DNA of 64,000 bases from Bacteroidota bacterium. GTDB taxonomy: Bacteria; Bacteroidota; Bacteroidia; B-17B0; Aurantibacillaceae. Each line of letters starts with the position of its first letter. Within the stretch, counting starts at the first letter, position 1. This document shows, piece by piece, positions 1 through 8,522 of this stretch. Location of the stretch: contig JAFLBH010000003.1 of the NCBI GenBank assembly GCA_017303905.1, positions 62,001 to 126,000 on the forward strand, read 5' to 3'. The notes below the pieces were generated by a model, which was not told where the DNA came from, searched no databases, and saw only the letters and a program-made list of their open reading frames with translations. A program made the position numbers and the translations under genes.

Positions 1-1551
1 AGCGGGTGCGGTCCAGGTATAATTCATACCGGCAGGCGCAGACGTTAAGTTAATGGTTGTTGTCGCACAAGTAACAGAACCGGTTGTACCTGCAGAAGAT
101 GAAGGTTGAACTGTGTTAATATTCGCTGCTACAGTTGCAGTTGCGGAACAACCGTTATTGGTATCTACAACTCTAATCGTATAAGTACCAACTCCGTTAC
201 CAACCGCATTTTGCGAGTTAGTACCTGAAGAGATGGAGCTTCCACCCGGAGCAGTCCATGTATAAGTCATACCGGCAGGACTTCCATTTAAATTGATTGT
301 TGTAGTTGCACAGGTTACAGAACCGCTTGTAGCTGCAGCCGCAGCCGGCGCAGTAGTATTTTGAATAACAGCAACAGTTGATGCGGCTGAAATACAAGAA
401 GCGGTGGTAACTGTTAAACTGTATGTACCAGGGCTGCTAACCGTTGGGTTTTGTAAGTTAGAAGAAAATGCGCCAGGACCTGTCCATGTATATGTTGTTC
501 CTCCTGTTCCATTTATGATTGTTGTTGTTTGAACACAATTAATAGTTTTTGTTGAGCCTGCATTTGCAGTAGGTGTTGTATTTACAGTAATATTTCTTAC
601 TTGTGATGCTCCACAAGTTGCACTTATTCCTACAGAGTAAGTTACAGGAAATGTTCCGGCTCCTGAAGTACCAGGACAAAACTGATTCGAACTAACACCT
701 GTACCACTAAATGTTCCGCCTGCCGTACCCGAAACCTGTGGATTTAAATTTAAACAACCAAATGCAGTACATTGAACCGTTGGTGTAGTCCAGGCAGCAT
801 TATATGGATTACCAACAACTACAGTTTGTGTTGCTGTTATAATCGGACATGCTGCATTTTGTGTATTGAAAGTATATGTTATAGTATATGTTCCCGCCGG
901 CATAACCGAAGGGGTTATCGCTGCATAACCATCGCCGAAGTTAGTAATAGCACCTGCAATAGCAGGACTAATTGCAAAAGATGCAGTACCAATAGGACTA
1001 TTAGCCGGAATGGTTACAGTTTGACAACCTAAAGTATTTGTAGTCCAGACACCGGTTGCTAAAGCAGCATTATCATAACAGCTGGAAACAGTATAGTTCA
1101 TATTTGGAGTCCATGCAATCACATTACAAATCACATATTGGTGATTCAGTGTAGGATCCATATAAGAAGCAAACAACTGATAATTTGAATTATTAGGCAT
1201 AGGTCCAATATTGGCAGTACAGGTTCCTACAGGCCCGGTACAACCAATCAGGTTCCCATTTTCATATAATGTAATTGAATTATCAGTTGAAGAAAAAGCA
1301 TTGGTAGGATTAACCCGGAAGCGAATACATGGCGTGTTGTATTGATTAGTAGGACTCCCCCCACCTGGCTGATTCACTCTAATATAATACGGCCCTGTAT
1401 TACAAGACATGCTAAAGCTTGGTACTGTAGCAAATGAACTGTTATACATCGTGAAATTTAACGCGCCCGTATACAAGTTAACACACTGTGAAAATACTGA
1501 GTTGAAACTCAGAACCACCATCAAAACACTTAAGTAAAAATATTTTTTCAT
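1..1551 (-). CDS. Large secreted Ig/HYR-like repeat protein, 3' end beyond window
   Basis: An open frame of 517 codons starts at the ATG at 1551 and is still open at base 1, so the gene is incomplete at its 3' end. The N-terminus is a clear Sec signal peptide ending in FNSVFSQ. Residues about 25-180 form a unique domain. After that come Ser/Thr/Gly-rich modules of about 75-80 residues with the recurring pattern TYTWTxP, then TYxxxVxDxxxxCxxxA, as in the adhesin-like repeats of T9SS cargo proteins. By analogy with such proteins it should be exported by the type IX system and end in a sorting domain outside the window. A ligand or function cannot be assigned. It follows the small secreted gene ending at 1570 on the same strand, 18 bases upstream. 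Confidence 0.85.
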   Translation of the reverse strand, partial: MKKYFYLSVLMVVLSFNSVFSQCVNLYTGALNFTMYNSSFATVPSFSMSCNTGPYYIRVNQPGGGSPTNQYNTPCIRFRVNPTNAFSSTDNSITLYENGNLIGCTGPVGTCTANIGPMPNNSNYQLFASYMDPTLNHQYVICNVIAWTPNMNYTVSSCYDNAALATGVWTTNTLGCQTVTIPANSPIGTASFAISPAIAGAITNFGDGYAAITPSVMPAGTYTITYTFNTQNAACPIITATQTVVVGNPYNAAWTTPTVQCTAFGCLNLNPQVSGTAGGTFSGTGVSSNQFCPGTSGAGTFPVTYSVGISATCGASQVRNITVNTTPTANAGSTKTINCVQTTTIINGTGGTTYTWTGPGAFSSNLQNPTVSSPGTYSLTVTTASCISAASTVAVIQNTTAPAAAAATSGSVTCATTTINLNGSPAGMTYTWTAPGGSSISSGTNSQNAVGNGVGTYTIRVVDTNNGCSATATVAANINTVQPSSSAGTTGSVTCATTTINLTSAPAGMNYTWTAPA

Positions 1552-1569
1552 GTTAAATTTTTCTAATGA

Positions 1570-1899
1570 TTATTTCTGACTTTCTATTATTTTTTTTCTG
1601 AATTCAGGATTTAATAAATCGAGATTGCTTTTGTACCAAACATTTATTCTGTTTTTATATGCTTCAACAGATTCCGTTTTTTCATCAAACTCAGGAAAAC
1701 CTGCCGGAATTTGTCGCTTTATCAAAGCATCAACAATCTCTTTCTCCAAATTGCCGTATTTTGAAACGACCACTTCGGATTTAACTGCCATTTGATTTGC
1801 TTTAAGAGCATTATGCTGCTCTTTTAACTCGCGTTCGTTTTGTGCATTCGCGCAAAAAAACGAGAAGAATGAAAAACTAAGAATTAAGGCTCTTTTCAT
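1570..1899 (-). CDS. Small secreted protein of unknown function
   Basis: 109 residues. The N-terminus is a signal peptide (MKR, then a Leu/Ser/Phe-rich core, ending CANAQ), so the mature protein of about 89 residues is periplasmic or secreted. The mature part is charged and probably helical, with no Cys and no recognisable motif. It lies just upstream of the large repeat protein on the same strand and may share its transcript. A TAnnTTTG-like -7 element (TATCTTTG, complement of 1918-1925) precedes it, but no TTG lies at the right distance. I do not recognise the family. Confidence 0.7.
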   Translation of the reverse strand: MKRALILSFSFFSFFCANAQNERELKEQHNALKANQMAVKSEVVVSKYGNLEKEIVDALIKRQIPAGFPEFDEKTESVEAYKNRINVWYKSNLDLLNPEFRKKIIESQK

Positions 1900-2021
1900 T
1901 TTAAATTAAGGTTTCGACAAAGATATAAAATCGAGCGACGAAAAAAAGAAAAAAGTAGCGACTTGACAATTGATTATCAACAAAATAGGCATAAGAACTT
2001 CTAAAATAATTTAGATGCTAG

Positions 2022-3932
2022 CTACCAAGCCTTTTTATGGAATTTAACCTCCAAATCTGTCACAAAATCGTTCACAGTTTGGTTATTTGGGTTAATTGTC
2101 AAAGCTTGCTGGTAATATTTTATACTATTAAGTGTATCCCCGGCTTCAAAATAGGATTTCCCAAGTAAAACATTTAAGAATTCCTGGTGATACCCTTTTT
2201 GGAGTTCTTTGGTAAAATAGTTTACACCCTCATTTGGATTTGTTTTCATATACAAATCCTGTAATACTTCATATGGAACTGTAAACTCATGACGGACATC
2301 CAATTCAATAGCCTTGATAAGATATTTTTTAGCGTCTAGTGGTTTCCCTAATCTATACAAGGCAATACCAATATTACAAGCTGTTTCCTTTTTGGTGGAA
2401 TCACGATTAAAACCTTCCATAAGATAAGGCATCGCTGAGGCAGGATCGTTTTCTACAGACAATAAAATATGAGCAATGTTATTATAGCAAACATCACAGG
2501 TAGGATCCACTTTAATTGCATTCAACAACACTTTCTCCGCATTTCTCACTTTCTGCAATTTCTGATTATCCGGAATAACATCACTCTTATCATTGATATG
2601 AATCATTACCTGAGCACTCGATAAGAGCGATAATTTTACTGAATTAGGATACTTTTTCACATCGCTTTCAAATAAAACTAATTTTGATTTCCACTCACTG
2701 TTTCTCTTCACTATCATGCCGGCGAAAATAAGTAAGCACACCAAACCAACTAACTTTTGGGTAGATTTTAAATCTTTGTGCTGTGTTACTTTGGCATTGG
2801 CATTCTTGTAAAAATATAGTCCGAATACTGCCATCAAACAAAAACCAATCGAAGCAAAGAAAACAAATCGATCGGCCACAATACCTGCTGCCGGCGCTAC
2901 AATATTTAAGTACATGGAGATAGAACCACCAAAAAATAAAATACCATACCAAAGCATATCCGGCTTATGAAATCGCTTATAAAATTGCCAAAGCAACCAT
3001 GCACCACCCACTATACCAACTAAAGCATAAACGGAAGTTAAATCATAAACCGGTATAGTATTGAAACCGTAATAACATGCCATTTTTATTGGTAAAAACA
3101 ACATTAAGACATAAAAACCTAATGAATTAAACCCTGCTGTTAATCTATCTACAAACTCAAATTTGAAATAAAGAGGGTTTTCGAAATATTGATAAATTCT
3201 AGAGCCCTTCACTTGCTCTTTATCAAACATTAAATTCTTTGTGATTTTGTAAGAATAATAGGCAGCAACAAAAAACACAATTATCAAGGCAATAATCTTA
3301 AAGTCAATTTTATTTCTTACATATCCAACAAAAGGAATGATTGCCAGAAATGGCAACACATCGAATTTGCTCAAAAAGGCCAATGCCAAATATAAAAAGG
3401 CAAGCACTAAATGATACCACTTTTTTAAATCAAAAAATTTCAAAAAACAGATAAATGCCAAAACAGAAAAGATAAAACTTAGCATCACATCTCTGTTTTT
3501 TAAACTGGCAACAACTTCTGAATGAATAGGCAAAAATTCAAACACCAATACCACAGAAAATATCACAAACTCACTTGTATTTACGAGTATTAATTGCAGT
3601 AATTTGAAGAGTAACAGAAGACAAACTGCATATAACACAATATTCACTAAATGACTCATGAATACATTTTGTCCCCATAAACCACTTTCAATGGCAAAAC
3701 TCACCTTTACCATCGGACGGTATTCGTATTTATTACCACTCTCATCAATAACGTGAAATGTTTTAAAAACACGAGGAATGGCTTGAAACCCCTTGGCCGT
3801 AATGTTTTTCGGACCGGTTACAAATTCATCATCTAAGCTATAACCATTAAAAAGAGTGTTACCGTATAAAACAAAGGCAAATAAAACCAATAATAGTTTA
3901 TAGGGATGTTTTGAAAGAAAAGCCTTTATCAT
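2022..3932 (-). CDS. GT-C-like polytopic membrane protein with C-terminal TPRs
   Basis: 636 residues. The first 400 residues hold about ten membrane helices. The first extracytoplasmic loop begins with an acidic Asp34-Asp35-Glu36 cluster shortly after helix 1, the layout of GT-C glycosyltransferases that use polyprenyl-phosphate sugars. From about residue 430 the protein carries TPR repeats, including a final unit near FEAGDTLNSIKYYQQALTINP. Membrane GT-C plus TPR is the architecture of the TMTC/DUF1736-type family, implicated in protein O-mannosylation in animals. It could glycosylate a surface protein or glycan with a sugar from a GT2 such as the one at 6992-7918; that link is inference. 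It is divergent from the KASIII operon, 38 bases away. Confidence 0.7.
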   Translation of the reverse strand: MIKAFLSKHPYKLLLVLFAFVLYGNTLFNGYSLDDEFVTGPKNITAKGFQAIPRVFKTFHVIDESGNKYEYRPMVKVSFAIESGLWGQNVFMSHLVNIVLYAVCLLLLFKLLQLILVNTSEFVIFSVVLVFEFLPIHSEVVASLKNRDVMLSFIFSVLAFICFLKFFDLKKWYHLVLAFLYLALAFLSKFDVLPFLAIIPFVGYVRNKIDFKIIALIIVFFVAAYYSYKITKNLMFDKEQVKGSRIYQYFENPLYFKFEFVDRLTAGFNSLGFYVLMLFLPIKMACYYGFNTIPVYDLTSVYALVGIVGGAWLLWQFYKRFHKPDMLWYGILFFGGSISMYLNIVAPAAGIVADRFVFFASIGFCLMAVFGLYFYKNANAKVTQHKDLKSTQKLVGLVCLLIFAGMIVKRNSEWKSKLVLFESDVKKYPNSVKLSLLSSAQVMIHINDKSDVIPDNQKLQKVRNAEKVLLNAIKVDPTCDVCYNNIAHILLSVENDPASAMPYLMEGFNRDSTKKETACNIGIALYRLGKPLDAKKYLIKAIELDVRHEFTVPYEVLQDLYMKTNPNEGVNYFTKELQKGYHQEFLNVLLGKSYFEAGDTLNSIKYYQQALTINPNNQTVNDFVTDLEVKFHKKAW

Positions 3933-3963
3933 TTGCAGCTAAGTTACATTTTTTTTACTTTTG
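3933..3963 (+). promoter_or_regulatory. Bacteroidota-type promoter of the KASIII-ACP operon
   Basis: TTG at 3933-3935, 20 bases, then TACTTTTG at 3956-3963. This matches the Bacteroidota sigma-A consensus (-33 TTG, -7 TAnnTTTG, spacing 19-21). The ATG of the first gene is at 3971, only 7 bases after the -7 box, so the transcript would be leaderless or nearly so. The TTG overlaps the bases just outside the divergent GT-C gene. Confidence 0.6.
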
Positions 3964-3970
3964 ATAGACT

Positions 3971-4957
3971 ATGGGACTCTCTATTGATAAAATAAGCATT
4001 CATTTACCGGAGCTTGTTTTATCAAATCAAATGCTTGCAAAAGAGTTTAATGTTTCTGAAAAAGAAATTTTAAAACGTACCGGTATCGAAACCAGATACA
4101 TTTCAGGAAAAAACGAAACCGCTTCTGATTTAGCTTTTATGGCGGCGCAAAAGATTTTTGAGAAAGAGCCTGAATTAAAATCGAAAATTGATTTTCTTAT
4201 TTTCTGTTCTGATTGTTTCGATTACATAGCACCTGCTACCAGTTGCATTTTACAACACCGCCTCGGATTACCACAAACCACTGCCTGTATTGATTTGCCT
4301 TATGGATGTTCAGGTTATGTTTACGGCTTAGGCATGGCTAACGGTTTCTTAAAAAGCGGCATGGCTAAAACAATTTTATTTTTAACCTGCGATACTTCAA
4401 CAAAAACACTTGCACCGGATAACTTAGAACAACGTAGCATTTTTAGTGATGTTGCCACCGCAAACATTATCACCTATTCGGGCAACCTACCTGATAATGA
4501 ATTTATTTTCGGAAGTGATGGAAGCGGTGCGCTAGACTTGTACATTGAGAACAGTGCCTTTAGAAAACCCATTGAAAAAAGTGCCTGCAGAAATGAAACA
4601 AATCCGTTAGGACAAATGGTCATGAATGGCACTAACGTATTTACATTCGCGTTAAAAACCGTTCCTAAACTAGTAAAAGAAACGCTGGATAAAAACAAAT
4701 TAGGCATGGAAGATATTGATTTGTTTATTTTCCATCAGGCAAATGGCTTTATGCTTGAAACCCTTAGAAAAAAACTTAATATTCCGGAAAACAAATTTTA
4801 CACCAACATTAAGGATTATGGCAACACCGTTGCTTCTACCCTTCCGCTAGCACTCTATACCGCTAAAGAAGAAAAAAAGCTGCAAAAAGGCATGAAAGTT
4901 CTGTTGGCAGGCTTTGGTGTAGGAAATAGTTGGGGTGCAACTGTAATAAATTATTAA
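3971..4957 (+). CDS. 3-oxoacyl-ACP synthase III (FabH-like), first copy
   Basis: 328 residues, thiolase fold. The KASIII triad is complete: Cys113 in PYGCSGYVYGL, His255 in FHQAN and Asn285 in YGNTVAST. Such enzymes condense an acyl-CoA (often acetyl-CoA) with malonyl-ACP to give a 3-oxoacyl-ACP in the cytoplasm. It is the first gene of a tight operon with an ACP, a second KASIII, an SDR reductase, a GT2 and a GNAT, so it probably serves a dedicated short acyl chain rather than housekeeping fatty-acid synthesis. The start ATG at 3971 is fixed by the N-terminal homology to the second copy and by the promoter just upstream. Confidence 0.9.
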   Translation: MGLSIDKISIHLPELVLSNQMLAKEFNVSEKEILKRTGIETRYISGKNETASDLAFMAAQKIFEKEPELKSKIDFLIFCSDCFDYIAPATSCILQHRLGLPQTTACIDLPYGCSGYVYGLGMANGFLKSGMAKTILFLTCDTSTKTLAPDNLEQRSIFSDVATANIITYSGNLPDNEFIFGSDGSGALDLYIENSAFRKPIEKSACRNETNPLGQMVMNGTNVFTFALKTVPKLVKETLDKNKLGMEDIDLFIFHQANGFMLETLRKKLNIPENKFYTNIKDYGNTVASTLPLALYTAKEEKKLQKGMKVLLAGFGVGNSWGATVINY

Positions 4958-4966
4958 ATTTGTTCT

Positions 4967-5197
4967 ATGTCGATAAACGAATTCATACAAAAACTGGAAG
5001 CCGAATTTGAAGATATGCCACAAGGCACTTTAAAACCGGATACAGATTATCGCAGCATCAAAGGCTGGAGCAGTATGCACGCACTTATCATTATCGCGTT
5101 TATCGACATAAACTTTAATATTACATTAAGCGGGGCAGATTTAAAATCAACTCAAACCGTACAAGACCTGTACAATCTCGTTCAACAAAAAAAATAA
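4967..5197 (+). CDS. Acyl carrier protein
   Basis: 76 residues, the usual ACP length. The phosphopantetheine attachment residue is most likely Ser36 in GWSSMHAL. This replaces the canonical D-S-L with S-S-M, so the Asp before the serine is missing, an atypical feature seen in specialised ACPs. It lies 9 bases after the first KASIII and 2 bases before the second, so it presumably carries the chain that the two synthases and the downstream SDR build. A housekeeping AcpP role is unlikely because of the context and the diverged motif. Confidence 0.85.
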   Translation: MSINEFIQKLEAEFEDMPQGTLKPDTDYRSIKGWSSMHALIIIAFIDINFNITLSGADLKSTQTVQDLYNLVQQKK

Positions 5198-5199
5198 GC

Positions 5200-6255
5200 T
5201 TGAGCATTTTTAAAACATCGGGCATTTCCATCAAAGGTATTTCTGTTTGCGTACCCAAACAGATTAAAAGCACGTATGATTACAATCACATAAGCAAAGA
5301 AGAACAAGAACTATTTCATAAAACAGTTGGTATTAAAGAAAGAAGAGTTGCGGATGATAAAACGACCTGTAGCGATTTGTGTGAGAAAGCCGCCAATTAT
5401 TTTTTCGAAAATAACATTACCAATCGCGAGAATATTGACATCATCATTTTTGTCTCGCAATCTCCCGATTATTTTCTACCATCGACTGCTATCATTTTAC
5501 AAGATAAACTAAAGCTCAAAAAAAGTGTATTGGCTTTTGACATTACACTTGGTTGCAGCGGTTATGTATATGGTTTAAGCGTTTTGGCCGGCTTTATGCA
5601 AAGCGGACAATTCAAGCAAGCATTATTATTGTGTGGTGATAAATCTACCATCTCTACCTTTGAAGGCGATAAAAGCGCTTACCCTTTGTTTGGTGATGCA
5701 GGAACAGCCACATTAATCGAATACGATAAAAATGCCTCCGAGCTTACCTTCAATTTAAATAGTGACGGAAGCGGAAAAAATGCCATCATCATCGAGCACG
5801 GTCATTCTCGTCACCCTTACGATTCTTCCTCAGAAACTATATACGAACCAGAACCAGGTATAAAACGCGCTAAAAAACATTTAGCTTTAAACGGACAAGA
5901 CATTTTTACATTTGCGTTGAAAGAAGTACCGCCAAACATTAATGAAACATTAACTGCGGCTGGTAAAAACAAAAGTGAAATTGATTTTTTCATCTTACAC
6001 CAGGCTAACAAACTCATAAACGAAACCGTTCGCAAAAAGTTGGGAATTGAAAAAGAAAAATGTCCATCTTCCATAGAACTTTTCGGTAATACAAGCTCGG
6101 CCTCCATACCATTAACCATGTGTTTTGGATTAGAGCAACAACTTACGAAAGAAAGTTTAACTTTGTTATTGTGCGGCTTTGGGGTTGGTCTTTCGTGGGG
6201 AAGTGTTGTTATAAACACATCTGAATTAAGTTGCGCCAAAATTATTGAATTATGA
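5200..6255 (+). CDS. 3-oxoacyl-ACP synthase III (FabH-like), second copy
   Basis: 351 residues with a complete triad: Cys119 in LGCSGYVYGL, His267 in LHQAN and Asn297 in FGNTSSAS. It starts with TTG two bases after the ACP stop; no in-frame ATG lies where the conserved N-terminal strand (ISIKGISVCVP) must begin. It differs from the first copy by inserts near residues 155-165 and 200-225, so substrate preference may differ. Two KASIII genes around one ACP suggest two successive condensations or two alternative starters. The stop overlaps the next start (ATGA at 6252-6255), indicating coupled translation. Confidence 0.9.
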   Translation: MSIFKTSGISIKGISVCVPKQIKSTYDYNHISKEEQELFHKTVGIKERRVADDKTTCSDLCEKAANYFFENNITNRENIDIIIFVSQSPDYFLPSTAIILQDKLKLKKSVLAFDITLGCSGYVYGLSVLAGFMQSGQFKQALLLCGDKSTISTFEGDKSAYPLFGDAGTATLIEYDKNASELTFNLNSDGSGKNAIIIEHGHSRHPYDSSSETIYEPEPGIKRAKKHLALNGQDIFTFALKEVPPNINETLTAAGKNKSEIDFFILHQANKLINETVRKKLGIEKEKCPSSIELFGNTSSASIPLTMCFGLEQQLTKESLTLLLCGFGVGLSWGSVVINTSELSCAKIIEL

Positions 6256-6995
6256 TCACCTTAAATAATAAAACAGTTTTGGTTACCGGTGCCTCATCCG
6301 GCATTGGCAGAGCCTGCGCTGTTTTATGTGATCAGTTGGGTGCTCAGGTTATTATTACTGGAAGAAATGAGGCTGAATTAAAGGCTACAGCTTCTCAACT
6401 AAAAAACAAGCATCAAATAATAGTAGCTGATTTAACCAATGAAAATCAATTATCGGAATTGGTAAAAAACTGCAACAACCTTGACGGATTAATTAACTGT
6501 GCAGGTATTGTAAAACCATTGCCTGTAAAGTTTATTAAGAGTAAGCATATTTCCGAAATGTTTGAAGCTAATTTCAACTCCACAGTAATCTTATGCAGCG
6601 AGTTAAGCAGTGCTAAAAAATTCAACAATCATGCTTCTGTTATTTTTCTCTCCTCTATTTCATCTTTGCATCCATACATAGGTGGAGCATTATACAGTGC
6701 TTCGAAAGCGGCACTGGAAGCATTTTGCCGTTCTTTTGCAATCGAACATGCTACTAAGAAAATTCGTGCGAACGTAATTGCACCTGCATTGGTAAAAACA
6801 AAAATATTTGATGAAACCGAGCTAGCCACGTCTGAAGAGGAAATGAAAAATTACGAGGCACAATACCCATTAGGTTTTGGCGAACCAATAGATATCGCAA
6901 ATTGCGCGGCATTCCTTTTATCTGATGCTTCCAAATGGATAACAGGCACCACAATCAAAATGGATGGAGGTTTATTATTAAGCAGTAAAAAATGA
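6252..6995 (+). CDS. Short-chain dehydrogenase/reductase, FabG-like
   Basis: 247 residues, classical SDR length. The NAD(P)-binding motif TGASSGIG is at 13-20, the structural motif NCAG at 82-85, and the catalytic set is a Ser in the FLSSISS segment near residue 135, Tyr148 and Lys152. The C-terminal MDGG motif is typical of FabG-like enzymes. In this operon it most likely reduces the 3-oxoacyl group made by the KASIII enzymes to a 3-hydroxyacyl group on the neighbouring ACP. A sugar 4-keto or alcohol substrate cannot be excluded from sequence. ATGA overlaps link it to both neighbours. Confidence 0.9.
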   Translation: MITLNNKTVLVTGASSGIGRACAVLCDQLGAQVIITGRNEAELKATASQLKNKHQIIVADLTNENQLSELVKNCNNLDGLINCAGIVKPLPVKFIKSKHISEMFEANFNSTVILCSELSSAKKFNNHASVIFLSSISSLHPYIGGALYSASKAALEAFCRSFAIEHATKKIRANVIAPALVKTKIFDETELATSEEEMKNYEAQYPLGFGEPIDIANCAAFLLSDASKWITGTTIKMDGGLLLSSKK

Positions 6996-7918
6996 ATCCG
7001 GAATATTCTATAATTATACCTGCTTATCATGCAGCAAATAGCATTGAGAAATTGTATCTTGAATTACAACAGTTTTTTAATTCTATAAATACATCATTTG
7101 AAACCATTATTGTGGATGATGCAAGTGCAGATAACACATGGGATGTTCTTAAAGGTTTAAAAGCAAAAAACCCAAACATTAAAATCATTCGTTTTGCAAA
7201 AAACTTCGGACAGCATTCAGCTACGCTATGCGGTTTTTCATTTGTAAAAGGAAAATATGTTATCACAATTGATGATGATTTGGAAGTTCATCCTTCACAA
7301 ATTTCAAAACTAATTGAAGAGCAAAAAAAATCCGACAACGATGTTGTGTACGGCGAATACAAAAAAATTAATCAATCCATACTTCGTTCTGCGCTTTCCG
7401 GTTTTTATAAATTTGGCTCTAAAATAGAAGGGAAGAATAAAGGAAAAGGTTCTTCATTCCGATTAATAAAAGCCGAATTAGCTTTAAAATTGGCAAAAGA
7501 ACATCGTCATTTTACTTTCATTGACGAATTACTGCTTTGGTACACCGAAAGGATTAGCTTTTTAAAAGTAGAAGCCAACAAGAATTTTATTGAACGAAAA
7601 CGCTATTCAATCGGAGGCTTGTTCAGAATGACCGGAAACGTGGTTATGTTTTCATCCACTGTTCCGCTCAGGTTTGTAACCCGTGTTGGTTCTACACTTG
7701 CAATTATCAATTTTTTAATTGGTTCATTTTATCTATTAAAGAAATTTCTATTTAAAACTCCGGTACCGGGATTTACATCCATCATTGTAAGCGTTTTATT
7801 CTCCACCGGTCTCATTGTTTTGAGTATTGGCGTGGTGGCGCAGTATATCAGTAAAATCCTGAAGGATGTAAACAACAAACCTTCCTATTATATTTCAGAG
7901 AAGTTTGCTGACGATTAA
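6992..7918 (+). CDS. GT2 glycosyltransferase, polyprenyl-phosphate sugar synthase type
   Basis: 308 residues. The N-terminal GT-A domain has YSIIIPAYHAANSIEKLY at the start, a VDDAS segment near residue 41 and the metal-binding IDDDLEVHP motif. Two C-terminal membrane helices follow (about 226-250 and 262-290). This is the layout of DPM1/GtrB/ArnC enzymes, which move a sugar from a nucleotide donor to undecaprenyl phosphate on the cytoplasmic face. Such lipid-linked sugars feed GT-C transferases, and a GT-C-like protein is encoded nearby (2022-3932). The sugar is unknown. It overlaps the SDR by 4 bases and the GNAT by 14. Confidence 0.88.
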   Translation: MNPEYSIIIPAYHAANSIEKLYLELQQFFNSINTSFETIIVDDASADNTWDVLKGLKAKNPNIKIIRFAKNFGQHSATLCGFSFVKGKYVITIDDDLEVHPSQISKLIEEQKKSDNDVVYGEYKKINQSILRSALSGFYKFGSKIEGKNKGKGSSFRLIKAELALKLAKEHRHFTFIDELLLWYTERISFLKVEANKNFIERKRYSIGGLFRMTGNVVMFSSTVPLRFVTRVGSTLAIINFLIGSFYLLKKFLFKTPVPGFTSIIVSVLFSTGLIVLSIGVVAQYISKILKDVNNKPSYYISEKFADD

Positions 7919-8522
7919 ACAATATGGTGTTACGTTGAGGCGTATTACTCAAAACGACCTCGAACTATTACGCTACTGGCGCAACCAGCAGTCGGTAAAA
8001 ATGTACATGGATTATCGCGAATACATTACACCGCAAATGCAGCAGAAATGGTTTGAGTCGGTTAACAATAAATTCAATTACTATTTTATCATTGAGTTCG
8101 AAGGAAAGCAAGTAGGATTAATCAATGCGAAAAATTTCAGTTATGAAAACGGCTTTGGCGAAGGGGGTATTTTTATTTGGGACAGCAATTACATTAATTC
8201 ATTTGCTGCAGTGTTTAGCACCTTATGCTTGCTTAATTTTGTTTTCTTCAAAGTAAAATTATGCAAACTCTCACATGCCCGTATATTAAGCGATAACGAT
8301 AGAGCCATTCATTACAATCAGCTTATTGGTTATAAATTAGCCGCCGGCCAGGAAGGAATATACAATCAGCTATACGAATTAAGTATGGAGGATTACATAA
8401 AAAACGGAAGTAAACTCAATAAAGCGGCTGAGCAATTAAATAATGGCGACGGTGAATTAATTTGTACAGGAACACTATCAGAAAACAATCTGGATGAAAT
8501 AAATAATGTACTTAAAAATTAA
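7905..8522 (+). CDS. GNAT-family acyltransferase (PseH-like)
   Basis: 205 residues. Residues 1-170 follow the RimJ/PseH-type GNAT pattern: VTLRRITQNDLELLRYWRN near the N-terminus, then QQKWFES, a central beta strand with QVGLINAKNF, and a late YNQLIGYKLAAGQEG segment. PseH-type members acylate the amino group of a nucleotide amino sugar. Here the donor may be the hydroxyacyl chain built upstream (inference). The start is TTG at 7905, inside the GT2 gene; no in-frame ATG exists before the conserved domain. About 35 residues after the GNAT fold are of unknown role. The stop shares TTAA with the convergent hydroxylase gene. Confidence 0.8.
   Translation: MLTIKQYGVTLRRITQNDLELLRYWRNQQSVKMYMDYREYITPQMQQKWFESVNNKFNYYFIIEFEGKQVGLINAKNFSYENGFGEGGIFIWDSNYINSFAAVFSTLCLLNFVFFKVKLCKLSHARILSDNDRAIHYNQLIGYKLAAGQEGIYNQLYELSMEDYIKNGSKLNKAAEQLNNGDGELICTGTLSENNLDEINNVLKN

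Noticed and set aside
772-1032. Plus-strand open frame of 86 codons in the left-edge repeat gene
   Set aside because: It is antisense to a clear secreted repeat protein and its composition (Cys, Ile, Ser runs) is an artefact of the repeats.
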